A DNA stretch of 64,000 nt from Selaginella moellendorffii (Eukaryota > Streptophyta > Lycopodiopsida > Selaginellales > Selaginellaceae), in assembly GCF_000143415.4 (NCBI RefSeq), contig NW_003314313.1, positions 142,418 through 206,417 of the forward strand, given 5' to 3'. Positions within the stretch are counted from its first letter, which is position 1; each line of letters begins with the position of its first letter. The position numbers and the translations under genes are program-made. The notes under the pieces are model-generated. The model saw only the letters and a list, made by a program, of their open reading frames with translations. It made no database searches and was not told the origin of the DNA. Below are positions 12,544-24,300 of this stretch, piece by piece.

Positions 12544-13422
12544 ATGGATAAAATTAGATTAATAAACACTATACTTATTATAGTTATATTGGTTTTACAA
12601 TTCAATAAAATTATTGCTCCAAAGAAACCTATAATTGGAAGAACAAACTATTTAAGTCCACATGATATTGGTAAAGTTATTACAGCGTTTTATGAATTAT
12701 TAAAAAAAATTAATAGAGATGAAAGTTATTCTACAACTTATGGAGATGAAGTTGAAGTTAGTACTTCAAAAGGAATTGTTTCAGTACTTATTCAATGTAA
12801 AGATAAATGTTCTGTAGAAAATACAGGTGCAACTATTATAGGTGATAAAATAGTAAGAGGTTTAACAAATTTATTAGCATTCACAATAGACACTATAAAC
12901 TTATATTCTTCAGATTCTTTTCTAAAAGATGGTACTAAATATATATTAAAATATAATCTAAAAACAGATGATTCTAATTCTTTATCAACATTTTTAAGTA
13001 TGAAGAGTCTTGATGATAAATCAGTATTTTGTGATATAAGATCTAGTATTTTATATTATGATTCATTTATTTATAGTGATAGTTTTCTAGTTTCACCTAA
13101 TGGTAGGAATATATTATTTTTAAAAATGAACTGTATTCTTATACTTTATTCAAACGGTAGGATAATTTGGGATAAATCATATTCCTTTATGAATTTGTTT
13201 AACTGTATTTTAAAATTGCAAAATAATGGGAATTTAGTTTTAAAATATAATGAGAAGGTATTATGGTCTTCAAATAAGTATTGCAATAATAAATTTGAAT
13301 GTTTTTTACCAACATATTTTACAGTTCAAAATGATTGTAATTTAGTAATTTATGAAGCAAAATTTCCAAACAAAGTTTTATGGGCATCTAATACAAATGA
13401 TCATATATTATGTAATGTATAA
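12544..13422 (+). CDS. Secreted GNA/bulb-type mannose-lectin protein with novel N-terminal domain
   Basis: One uninterrupted frame of 292 codons. Residues 1-25 form a hydrophobic signal peptide or anchor (an ILIIVILVL core); this ATG was chosen because it starts cleanly at that segment. Residues about 165-292 form a B-lectin beta-prism: near residue 262 the perfect mannose-site pattern QNDCNLVIY, near residue 226 a near-match QNNGNLVLKY, each followed by VLWSSN/VLWASN. A third site is degenerate (NCILILY). Residues about 30-140 are a separate domain discussed in the findings. Codon use is extreme (TTA, AAA, AAT, ATA dominate) and there are no introns, unlike every neighbour except the two PPR genes, UBL5 and the UGT, which are GC-richer. 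The likely role is extracellular carbohydrate binding or defence; this is inferred from the family. Confidence 0.8.
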   Translation: MDKIRLINTILIIVILVLQFNKIIAPKKPIIGRTNYLSPHDIGKVITAFYELLKKINRDESYSTTYGDEVEVSTSKGIVSVLIQCKDKCSVENTGATIIGDKIVRGLTNLLAFTIDTINLYSSDSFLKDGTKYILKYNLKTDDSNSLSTFLSMKSLDDKSVFCDIRSSILYYDSFIYSDSFLVSPNGRNILFLKMNCILILYSNGRIIWDKSYSFMNLFNCILKLQNNGNLVLKYNEKVLWSSNKYCNNKFECFLPTYFTVQNDCNLVIYEAKFPNKVLWASNTNDHILCNV

Positions 13423-14055
13423 ATTCATCTTGCAGCCTTGTCATTTATTAATATCTCAATCATATCAATAATTTATTTGAGCTCCAAAATGCTAAACCTT
13501 TTGTATTTTCACTCTTTCTTCTTCTTTATTCATTCTTTGAATACATGGCCTAAACACTAGACATATGATATTTTCTGCAAGTCCTTCTTCAATGAAATAA
13601 TCAACTTTTTATGGAGTTATTCTTCTCTGTAGAACACCTTTATGAAATTTGACACATATTTTGTTTTACATATAAATATTAAATCAAACTACAATAAAAA
13701 AAATAAAATTTAATGAATATTGCTTGTAATGGGATTGCTGCATCCAATTGGGCGTTGCAGGACCCTGTTATTAGGGTACTCATAGCCATGGTATTTAAAA
13801 CCGTTTGATACTCCGAGGATTCAGTATTAGTAGAGTATCTGTATGTGCTCCTGCCCATTTAGAGTCTAGCTCGGAACCATAATTAGAATCCATTGTGAGA
13901 AGTAACTGGAATCGCGGAATTGAGCAGCGCCAGAGATGTGCACGCCGATCGAACGTATCCCAGATAATCCCGCACGGAATCTTCTTAAGCTTAAGTTCCA
14001 TCTTCCTCATTCTCTTCGATTCTTCACTCTTATGAAAGGAGGGCAGCTCCTCTAG
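13423..14055. other. Spacer before the dihydroorotase pseudogene
   Basis: AT-rich to about 13730, then abruptly GC-richer unique sequence up to the pseudogene. No gene seen. The composition switch near 13735 marks the right edge of the AT-rich block. Confidence 0.4.
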
Positions 14056-14826
14056 GTGCACGGTGAGGTGGCGGACACCAGCGTCGGTATCTTTGATCGC
14101 GAGAAGGTTTTCGTTGATAAAATTCTCTCGCTGCTCGTCACCAAGCTTCCACAGCTCAAGGTGGTCATGGAGCACATCACTACTCGCGATACCGTGGAGT
14201 TTGTGGAGAGCGTTACATCGGGTACGCGATTTCTTGTAGATTTTCTTTCGTGGTTTCTCTCGGCCTCACAGGAAATGTGGCTGCTACTGTTAACTCCACA
14301 GCACTTGCTACTCAATCGCAACCACACTAAACGAGAATCTCTTTTATTTGTGCTGGTTTTCTACAAACGAAAACCACGACAAGCCTGATCAAAGCTGTGA
14401 CGAGCGGGAGCCAAAAATACTTCTTTGGTACCGACAGTGCTCCTCACGCCAAAGAAGCGTCCTGCGGGTGTGCTGGAATTTACAGTGCTCCGGTTGCTCT
14501 ACCTCTGTACGCCCAAGTTTTCGAAGAGGCAAGTCTCGTTTCCTTCGTTTCTCTTGTTCTTATCATTGTTCTTGAGTTGGTATATTTCCAGGCTGCTGGA
14601 AGCGTTTACGAGCCTAAACGGTCCAAACTTTTATGGCCTTCCCGCGAACAAGGGAACGGTGACGCTGGTAAAGAGCCCTTGGTGCGTGCCAACAGCGTAT
14701 AGCTTTGATTCGGAGACAGTGGTTCCAATCTGCGCTGGAAAAACAATCCAGTGGAGTGTGGATAGCGTCATCAATGGTGAAGATAGTTGCGAGAAAAAGA
14801 ACAAGCTCGAAAGCTTACGGGTTTGA
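14056..14826 (+). pseudogene. Dihydroorotase pseudogene (5' truncated, frameshifted)
   Basis: A copy of exons 4-7 of the gene at 8202-9677 that starts exactly at the exon 4 splice acceptor (CTCTAG|GTGCACGG); exons 1-3 are absent. Lesions include an extra A in exon 5 (TGTTAACTCC against TGTTACTCC), a deletion between GCAAC direct repeats in the same exon, loss of three codons in exon 6, and a deletion at the start of exon 7 that removes the GALDM region. Intron positions are retained, including the GC donor, so it arose by DNA duplication and not retroposition. It ends 35 bp before the stop codon of the convergent EF-hand gene. Confidence 0.9.
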
Positions 14827-14861
14827 AATCGAGGTTGCTAAAGCTTTTCGGGTGATTTGAG

Positions 14862-16614
14862 TCAATACAATCTGGTTTCCATGCTGGACGCTGATCTGAA
14901 ATACTTCGCCTTGTTGAACTTGGTGCTGCCAGCAGCCGTCTCGAAGCCACACCTCGAAGCCGAACGGAAGAGCCTCCGGTTGTTCCTCTCGGCAATCTCT
15001 TGGATGGATTTCAAAGCCTTGAGATGGGTCATCTGCTGCTCCAGCACTGGCCTGTGGCGGACCTGGAACGATTTGCATCCTTGTTTCATCAGTATCATGA
15101 AGGAAGAGGTATGTCCAGTCTATATATCTTACAGCAGCACGACGTTTCTTCACGTCGATAAGCTCGGCTTGATAAACTTCTCGTATGTGTTGGCTCAGAG
15201 TAAACGGCCTTAGCTCCCTCCCACAAGGCAGGTGACTGGCTGTTTGGAACCAGGGCAAACCTTTTATCCCATGCTACGCACGTATCACAAGCTCTTACAT
15301 TTGACAAGAGGAGGTTTCTCTCTTTTGATGGTGAACTTCGGCACTTCATGAACACCCAAGAGCGCATCTCTAACGTCCTGGTCGATATTGTCAGCAATGT
15401 AGACCGGGAAGCCGGCATCTACACAAAACTCGAAAGCAGTGTTAGTGAACAATTCGTGAGTTCGGATGAACGCACCCATCTTTCGAAGCTGTGCTTTCTG
15501 GAAGAGGTTGAAAGACGTGAATTTTCGAAGATCAGGTGACTGAAAAAACAAGCTGAAGGAAGAGGAAAGAGAACCTGCTGCTGAAGATCAACTCGTCCAG
15601 GCTCCTTGTACGCAAGAGCCTATGTGAAAAGAAAAGTGAGCGAGATATATAGACACAAACATGATTTTCCTACCGGATTTTGTTTTTCTGCTTCCATCGC
15701 AGCAAGAACAGCCAAGCGTTCAGACTCTGCTTCATCAGCTTTTGCTCTCAGACGTTGCTGAGCAGCTTTGTCTCCTCCCATGACAGCTTCCATCATCTGC
15801 TAGAAAGCTTTCAGAGGTTAGAGGAAAGCACGAAGGCCAGGCACTACCTTCTTTCGACGATAAGCTTGTGCTAGCAATTGGAAAGGGAGAGGCTGAACCT
15901 TGGGCTTGGCTGCAAAAACTCGAAGCTGTTCAAGGTGGAGAATGCACAAGTTTCTAACTCCAACCTTCCTCTTCGAGGTCTTCTTTGGACTGGGAGTCCA
16001 GTTTTGTGGTCATGATCTGCACAAACTCAGGATACTCCACCTACAAGAAAACTTTAAGTGATCCAGGCAGATTCGTCATGCTGCGAGTGAATTCATGCAG
16101 ACCTCACCAGATTTATCTTCGTCGACTTCGTCCAGCATTCTGTCCACTTCCGACCGCTTGACATGCATTCCCAAGACGTTGAACGCTGTCAGCAACTCGT
16201 CGCTGTCGATGGCACCTGAGAAAAAAATGCTGTCATCGAACAAGTAAGTGGCAGTCTAAGATCAGGCACAAAGTTTTGGCAAGAAAAAATAAAAATGCTA
16301 GAGGTAGAGTTCGCTTAGTGATCGAAGATCTTTAAAGCTCAGCTCGAAAAAGAAGATTTTTATAAGAGGAAAGAGTAACATACCAGAGCCATCGAGATCA
16401 ATCAAATCAAAGCACTCCTTGAGCTCCTGCTTTTGCTTCTTCGTGAGCTCCGGCCTCACAAACTTGCCGTGCGCGCGCAACCAAGTGTTGATCGAGAGCT
16501 TCCTCAACAGCGACTGGAATTACGCCAAATAACAGCTCAAGAATGGATCAAGAGCAGTGGAAACACACGTACCATCACTTGAGGGCTCATCGGCATTCTC
16601 GCGGGCTCCGCCAT
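14862..16614 (-). CDS. EF-hand protein, centrin/calmodulin-like head with long C-terminal region
   Basis: Ten exons (16614-16573, 16513-16384, 16215-16103, 16040-15965, 15909-15848, 15799-15674, 15619-15575, 15539-15299, 15239-15133, 15062-14862) close in phase to 380 residues. Two EF-hand loops are clear: DLDGSGAIDSDE near residue 54 and DEDKSGEVEYPE near residue 90, with the usual acidic position 12. After them come an Ala/Glu/Lys-rich helical stretch (about 130-200) and a conserved-looking basic C-terminus that I cannot assign. The layout resembles sperm-flagellar or ciliary EF-hand proteins of plants with motile sperm, but that is inference. The gene faces the dihydroorotase pseudogene tail to tail and shares a 134-bp divergent promoter with the NAD(P)-binding gene. 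Confidence 0.75.
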
Positions 16615-16748
16615 AGCCACAGCCCTAAAACTAAACCCTAGAAACAAGTTGGATTTCAAAAAGTGCCGGGAAACGCATATTCTCTGTATGGTGTTGAAGA
16701 TGCTTATCTAGTTTGAAAACTGGATATTCGTTTCCCATTGTGAGGAGA
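16615..16748. promoter_or_regulatory. Divergent promoter, EF-hand / NAD(P)-binding gene
   Basis: Only 134 bp separate the two start codons. A telo-box motif (AAACCCTAGA) lies at about 16634-16643. Confidence 0.5.
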
Positions 16749-18234
16749 ATGGCTGTGCTAGCGGCTGTGGCGCTGGGCGCGCAGCCAAGAACGATCCGTG
16801 GCGCTCACATTGGGAGGAATTCCAGAGATTTTCCAGCGTCTCGGCGCCTGGAGTTTCTCGGCTTCACAAGGTCTGGAAAGAGATTGCGCTCCAGCTCCCT
16901 AGGGTTTTGCAAGCGCCGTGGTGTGGTAGCCGCCGCGGCTTCTCCAGCTCCAGAAACTACGGATGCGCGGTATTCGCAGAAGCTTGTGCTTGTTGTAGGC
17001 GCTACTGGTGGTGTAGGCGAGTTCTTATCGAGATTTTCTTCTTTTCTTCGCTGCCGAATGATACTTTTGTGTTTTTCCATTCAGGGCAGCTTGCGGTCGC
17101 GTCTTTGCTCGAGAAAGGTGTAGAAGTTCGTGCGCTGCTGAGAAATGCTGAGAAAGCTCGATCGTTGTTTGGCGATAAGCTACAGGTATTGCAAGCTCTT
17201 CTCAAAAAATTGTTTCTCTATCTTTTCTTGGTGAAACCATCGATAAAATTTGTACCAGGTTGTTGTTGGGGATACAAGGAATCCAGAAGATTTTGTTCCG
17301 TCCATGTTCGAGGTGATCTCTCTTTTTCTTTGTACGACTACCTTGATCTAACTATCATTTGGCTGCAGGGTGTCACTCATGTTTTATGCTGCACAGGAAC
17401 CACCGCGTTTCCATCCAAGCGCTGGGCTGGAGACAATACGCCGGAACAAACAGGTGCTAGATTGAAGTGGTACGTCTTTGGTTTGAAGAAAAAACTTTTC
17501 TTATCCTTTTCCACGAGCAGACTGGATCGGAGTACGCAATCTCATTGCTGCAGTTCCCAAAACCATCCAGAGATTTGTGTTGGTTTCGTCTGTTGGAGTT
17601 ACAAAATGCGATCAGCTGCCGTGGAAGTAAGCTCGATCAAGTTCTTTGCGTTTCCAACCTTTTCAACTTTTATGCTGGGCACCGCAGTATCATGAACCTG
17701 TTTGGAGTGCTCAAGTACAAAAAAATGGGTGAAGATTTTTTGAGAAGCTCTGGACTCCCGTACACTATAATCAGGTGCCAAACTCTCAAACTCTCATGAA
17801 GATTTCCCTCTCGAGCACGAGGTTTCCACAGGCCAGGGAGACTAACTGACGGACCTTACACATCGTATGATCTGAACACGCTGCTAAAGGCAACGTCAGG
17901 AACTCGTCGCGACGTTATCCTTGGCCAAGGTCGAGAAATTAATACTTGCCATAGTTTTGACCGAAGTTCTCTCACAGGTGATACTCTTGTTGGCGAAGCT
18001 AGCAGGATCATGGTCGCCGAAGCCTGCATCCAAGCAATGGACCTCGAGTGTACGTGTGGCCAAACTTACGAGCTCAACTCAGTCCAGGTTGGAGCAATAG
18101 AAACTTGCTTTTTATTTCAGCAAAGAATTCTCAACCTTACAGACGACGATTTTCCTGTGTAGGGGGACGGGCCTGGCTCTGACTGTAACAAATGGGCCAA
18201 GCTTTTCGTAAGCGCAGGCACCGGCACAAACTAA
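16749..18234 (+). CDS. Chloroplast NAD(P)-binding Rossmann protein (atypical SDR/NmrA-like)
   Basis: Nine exons (16749-17016, 17085-17185, 17259-17312, 17369-17453, 17521-17626, 17688-17774, 17832-17929, 17978-18087, 18163-18234) give 326 residues. The first 75 or so residues are rich in Ala, Arg and Ser, as in a plastid transit peptide. Next come the nucleotide-binding motif LVVGATGGVGQLA, the RALLRN strand that often selects NADP, THVLCCTGT, and SSVGVTK. An active-site-like YKKMGEDFLRSSGLPYTIIR and PGRLTDGPYTSYD follow. This pattern fits the NAD_binding_10 atypical SDRs of chloroplasts (At1g72640/At2g34460 type); the substrate is unknown. Intron 1 uses a GC donor (GTAG|GCGAGT), because only that donor restores the GGVGQ motif. 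Confidence 0.85.
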
Positions 18235-18338
18235 GTGTAGAAACTATATAGCGCCATCGTCGATCGGTATGTTGTAAGATTTCATAGTTTCGCTGATAAT
18301 AAGTGCTTGTCTCGTGACAAAATTTCCAAGCCTCTTCT

Positions 18339-21300
18339 CTAAGACACAGTTACCATGAACGGGCTGCCGCTGATATCCACAAGGCCAGCCATGATGGAGA
18401 GGTCATAAATGCCGGGCTCGCGAGCCACAAAGTTACCGACGAACATCCCTTCTGATACGTAGTCCATCGAAAACTCCTCCATGGTTGGGCCCGAGAGGAT
18501 CATGACGAAGGTCACAGTGTTTCCATTCTCGTCAACGTCGCTATAAGCATTGTTGCCGAATTTATCCCTGGTTTGGACTCTCACTTGCTTTGGAACCCCG
18601 GTTGTAGCTATGCTCTCTGCGGCCATCTCTATAACAGCGCAGAGAGGAACGTGAACAGCACCTGGAGGTATGAAGCTTTGAGAAACTGGTTTGCAACTCC
18701 GGAAAGAGAAACTAACTTGCCTGGTTTGACTTGCAGAGTGTAAGTCCCTTTGATTTGCGAACCATAGAGGGTAATGTCAGCAATGTACGAGCCCGAGAGC
18801 GTAGCGTTGATAGTCGCAGAATACTTCCCATTGCTTTCGTCGGGTATCAGTCCCACCGTAAGCTCTTCCGACGCCAACTCGACTATGAATTTCATTGGCT
18901 TGTTGGTCGTGTAATTCGCAAAGATGGTGACGGTCACGTCCTCTCCAGCAGGTAGACTGGTGTTAGGTGAAATCGTGGCTCTGAAATCTTTGGCTGTCTC
19001 TTTAACTGCAGTGAGCAGAGTAAGAAGAACGCAAATACTTGACCGATGCAAAATGCGTTACCAGATCCAACAGATACGTTGAGCGGACACTCGGGAAGAA
19101 GGAGATCCTCGTACGAGACCGTGACCGCGTAAAATCCTTGCGAAGGGACCTTGTACGAGGCAAGATACTTCCCTGGCGAAAGAAGGACGAAGCTCCGATA
19201 AGTGGAAGCTCCAGGTCCCGTGACACTGAGTTTAAAGCCGGAGCTGTCCACCGTCACTGGATTCTCGAAGACGTCCACCATGATCACCACGACTTCGTTC
19301 CATTTAAGCACCGATGCTAGAATTGACACCCCTTCGCCGGTGACATAAGCAACGGTCGTGTCCGGCGGCCCTGGAGGAAGAAATTTTCATCGCGGCTATA
19401 CCAAAAAGAGAGAAACTTTGCGAAGTTGGAAGTAGTACCTGGATAAATGGTGACAGGGAAAGGACTGCCTGGGAGTGGCACTTGAGCGTCGGAACCCACC
19501 GCTATGACAGTCATGCTGTAGTTTTGAGCCTTCCAGATGGTATAATTCACCGAGAAGTCCTGGCCTCCAACCCAAGTTGCGGCCATGCTTGCGAACGGTG
19601 GATCGAACTGGACGCTGAAAGAGATGGCGCCGGGAGCACAAGGATTGCGAAACCGATCGTATGCTGAGATGTTGAACTCTAGATTCGTTCCAGCTTCGCC
19701 ACCCGAGAGACCATCGCCACTGGCGACACACTGCTCTGGCAAAGGAGGACCTGAGATACGAGAAAAACTTATGTTAAGTTTTAGAAAGAATGCGAGGAAG
19801 TACCTGGAGAGACGGTCTTATTGTAAGAAACTAGACGAACATCCGACCATGAAATGGAAACCGTGTAATCGCCAGCGACGGTGGCGGTGTAGTTCGACAC
19901 GTACCTTCCATCTTCTGCTTGAAGCTCGAAAACCTTCGCGAGTAGAAAGAAGGTGTCGTCCATTGACGAAGCGTTTACGACGATGAGGCTTGTGTCCGTC
20001 ACGACTGGATAGCCAAAGTGGTCCCTGAGCGTGATGGAAATCGTAGTAAGGTCCCCGGCAGTGGAGTCTATGATGCCAGTTCCGTTGAAGGTGCTGTTGA
20101 GCACGCTCGGAGCTTCTGCACGGTGCAAGCCGTGAGTTATGTCATACAGAGCACTAGACAGTGTGCTTACCTTGCACGATAGAAAAATAATATGGGACTC
20201 CGGAGTTTACCTTCGTAAGGCCACTGGCAACTTGGAGCTTGAAATCCCCGCGTTCGGTCATTGTAAAAGCGATCAACACCTGGTCGCTTGCGTAAGTAAA
20301 TGTAGCAAACTGCTGGACGGTCATGTCCGACGTGAAAACCGGCCCCTCGCCACCAGTCGTGTAGACGGACGCCGTAAACATGGCAGTGACTGTTTCATTT
20401 AGAACCTGGTAGACTTTGTTCTTGAACTTGTCTCGCAGTAAGAGAAGGAATCTCACCGCACTGCCTTCACTTATCACATTTCCGTCCATAAACACCCCGC
20501 GACATTGAGATATTGCGATTGGACCTGTTAAGAAGAATCACACTCAGGCTTGAATCGTCGAGGAAAAAAGAAGTAGAACCTGATGAAACAGTGATCTGGA
20601 ACGGGCTGCCACTGGTGAGATTGCTCGGCGTTAACGATCCGGCGTAAACAAACACACCGTAGGTCCCAGATTTTGTGACGTTGCACTTGACAGTATACGT
20701 TCCATTTCGATTGTTGGTGATGGTTGTGGCCTGGGTGACAGCCGGAGAAAACTTTATAGAGATATTCACTGGCCCCGTCGGCATTGTGTTGTTAAATGCG
20801 TCGAAAGTTGTGACGAGGAAGCTCGTAGTCAAGCCCGCTTCTCCCTGTGAGACCCCAGAATACGTAGCTCTGCACCACGGTCCATATATACTCGCTACAA
20901 CCATTTACGAAAGGCATCAGTTCAAGAAACGAAGTGTGCAAGAAAAATATTCACCTGGAAGAACGCTCTTTTTTATTGCAGGACCTCCCCCTAGAACGAG
21001 CCCTTTCCATTGCGTCACAATCTTGTAGTCCCCAGCAAGTGTGGGCACATACGCGACTAGGAATGCACCACTCGATTTGGGAACGATAGAAATGTTAGTT
21101 GTTACGTTGATAGGAAGGCCGAACCTCGTAAACTGGACGCTCATGTCACTAGCGTTTGCGTATGCTGTGTTTCCTGCACTGTCGCGAAGTTGGACAAGAA
21201 ACTCCGACTTGGCACCAGCGGTTGAGTTCTTTAGCCCAGTACCATCTATTATGGTTCTCGAAGGATCCACGTTGTCTACAAAAAGTAGGAAAAGTGATTA

Positions 21301-24300
21301 GCATAACATCAAAGAACGTTATGTTCAAACCTGTGGTCACTGTGAACAAGTATGGCGATCCAGAAATGTCTTCTGACGCATTTCCAATCTGTAAGATAAA
21401 TCTTCCAACTTTGGTCATGTTAAATCTGAATGCCAGCGAGTAGTTCGACATCTGTGTCACGGTCAAGCTTGGAACTCCCAGCATACTCAGGTTTGATTGG
21501 AAATAAACGAGCGCCGTAAAGTTTGCTGCGGTGAGGCCATTGCTGGATAAAGCGTTCCCAAACACATCTTTTGGATAGAGCAAGAATGTCACAGTTGTGT
21601 TCTGTAGGTAGAACTCTATACCACTGAGCCACTCGCCAGAGCAATCCGGCACGGACAAGAATCCTGTGTTTAACTGTTAATATATAATACGGTAAAAAAG
21701 AGGTAGTACCTGGGTTTACTGTCAATGGAAACGGCGACCCGGATATGTTCTTCGACTTGCTTCCAATCCTTAAGTTGAACTGTCCGGCATCCACCGGAAA
21801 GAAAACTACGGACTGGTACCCGGAGAAGTTCTGAGGAACAACCGTAACATTCCAGTTGTTTATAGCATCAGGATAGCCTTGTACTTCGACAACAAAGTTG
21901 TAGGAGTCGTTTCTTCCTGTTGCCAAGCTGACATTATTCCCGTACGCATCCATGAGAAGGATTTGGATAACTGCTTGAGTTCCCGCGTCGAAGACATTTA
22001 CGCCACCAAGCCAAGAGGCTGTGCAATTCCAAACAGATACAGAGCCTATACGAAAAAAAAAGACACAATAAGCCAAAAGAAGGTACGAAAAGTAAAGATT
22101 ATCTCAGAGACCTGCTGTAACAGCAAACTGGAAAGGTGACCCTGTTAGATTTGCACTGGGACTCCACAAACCCAGCCAGTAGCTACCAGCCAAGGTCGGA
22201 TAGAATTTGACTGTTTTAATGCCTGCAGAAGGATTATCGGCAAAGCTCACGTTGTATCCTTGAGAACTATTAGCACTTCCAGAAATGTCGGCTGACAGCT
22301 GAAAATTGTAATCATATCCGCCAGTAATTGAGCTCACGGTGTTGTTGTAGACATCCTTGAGTAGGACGTGAAGCGTGGCTTCAGTTCCCGCAGGAAATCT
22401 ATTCAAGCCCTTCGGCCACGATGGTAGACATGCGGAAGTGGACACCGAACCTGAAGTAACAAACCACTTAAGATGAGATATATACTAGCAAAAACTTACT
22501 CGCATTCACGAAAAAATCAAGAGGCGAGTTTGTGATGGTGTCAGTGCTGCTTCCAACTTCACAGGCAAAATCTCCAGAAAGAGTTGACATGAAAGTCATC
22601 AGGTTGTAATCCGTGCCGTTGATGTTTTGCACTTGCACTCCCAGATCCGGCAAGCTTCCTACTGGTATGTCGCTCGAGAGGCTCACTATCGTAGCTACAA
22701 AAACATAAGGGTCATAAACGCTATTGTTGTACTTGTCTCGCTTAAAGATTTGCAAACTGCCATTCACTCCCGCTTGAAATTGGCTGCCATTTGGCCAAAA
22801 CCCCATGCAGGTCGGTATGCTGATAGGACCTGCAAAGAAAAGGAAGTCAGTTCATGATGCAAGGCCACATATTTATATACATGCCTGGAAAAACTCGGAA
22901 TAAGAAGGGAGAATTCGAAATATTGACGATGTCGCTGCCAACGTTCAGCAAATATGTTCCCGAAACTTGAGGATAAAATGTTACGATCCTGTAAGCTGAT
23001 CCAAGCTCCGGAGGAAGTAAAGCCAGGCTCGGCATTGAAAACAGTTGATAGTCGCTCGCAGTGCTCACGTTGACAGAAAAGTCGTACGAGCTTAAGCTGC
23101 CAGTGGATAAGCTGACATTATTGCCGTAACCATCCATCTGCAACACATTAAATTCAGCTCGTTCTCCAGCATAGAAGGTAGACTTGAATCCCGTCCAGGA
23201 ACCCTTGCAGTTTTCCACTGCAATTGAACCTGGAAAAAAATTATAAACTCTGGTTACCCAGTTGATTGATTGACAACTTACACATTCACCTGAAAATACC
23301 GAAAATGTGAAGGGTGAAAGTTGTAATTCTTGTGATCCATTTCCAACGTGCAGATAATATTGGCCTGCTTGGATTGGCATAAAAGTTGCAGCAATATAAT
23401 CCGTGTCGATTTCGAGGGGAGCAACTGTTACATTCAGAGGCGCCAGTGTACTGCCATCCGAGTAGTAAAAGCTTAGAAGTAGCTCCATATTTGGAATAGA
23501 ATTGCTGAATCCATCGAGTTGTAATATTGCTAGAGAAGAATTAGACCCCGCCTCAAAGGAATTAACTCCGTTTGGCCAAACAGCTGAACTGTCATTCATA
23601 GAAAGAGGACCTGATATATCAAAGAAAGACCAAAAAAGAAAAAATAAAAAAAGAACATCAGAAAGAATACACGTTGCTGACAAAATCTTTTACCTGGAAC
23701 CACGTAAAAGCGGAACGGTGCCTTTTGGATAACGTGAGTGCCATTTCCAACTTGCAAGTAGAATCTACCGGCTGTAGTAGGATAGAAAGAAACAGTTTGA
23801 GAACCTTCAGTCGCGTTACCAGAGACATTGAAACTGGGAAAGCTCGTCGAGGTGTTCACGGCAGGGTTGGCAATTACGGCGAGCTGAAAGCTGTATAGTA
23901 CACTTCGTCCAGTCTTTCCACCAACAGTGTTATTGAATGCGTCTTTTTGAGTTATCTGCAGCGTAGCCATTGTGCCAGCAACGAAGGTGCTGCTATTGTT
24001 GGACCATGTAGCAACACATACAGGAACATACACAGGACCTGAGAATCAGAAAAAGAAAAAACATTAAAACTGCGGACGGATAACACTGTAAGCATACCGG
24101 AAATGATAGTGATGGCCGGGCTCGAAAATCCGATAGGAACCACCCAAAAACCATAGGAAAAGAGAGTCACAAAAAGGATGTATTGAGCATTGGCATCTGC
24201 AATGGAATTTTGAGCAAGGCATGACACGGGAAATACTCCAGAACTGGACCCCTGGCTCACGTTGCAGGCAGTATTGGGTGGAGTAAATCCAGTTCCGGAA

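Noticed and set aside
13795-14175. 126-residue minus-strand open frame
   Set aside because: Half of it is antisense to the dihydroorotase pseudogene exon 4.
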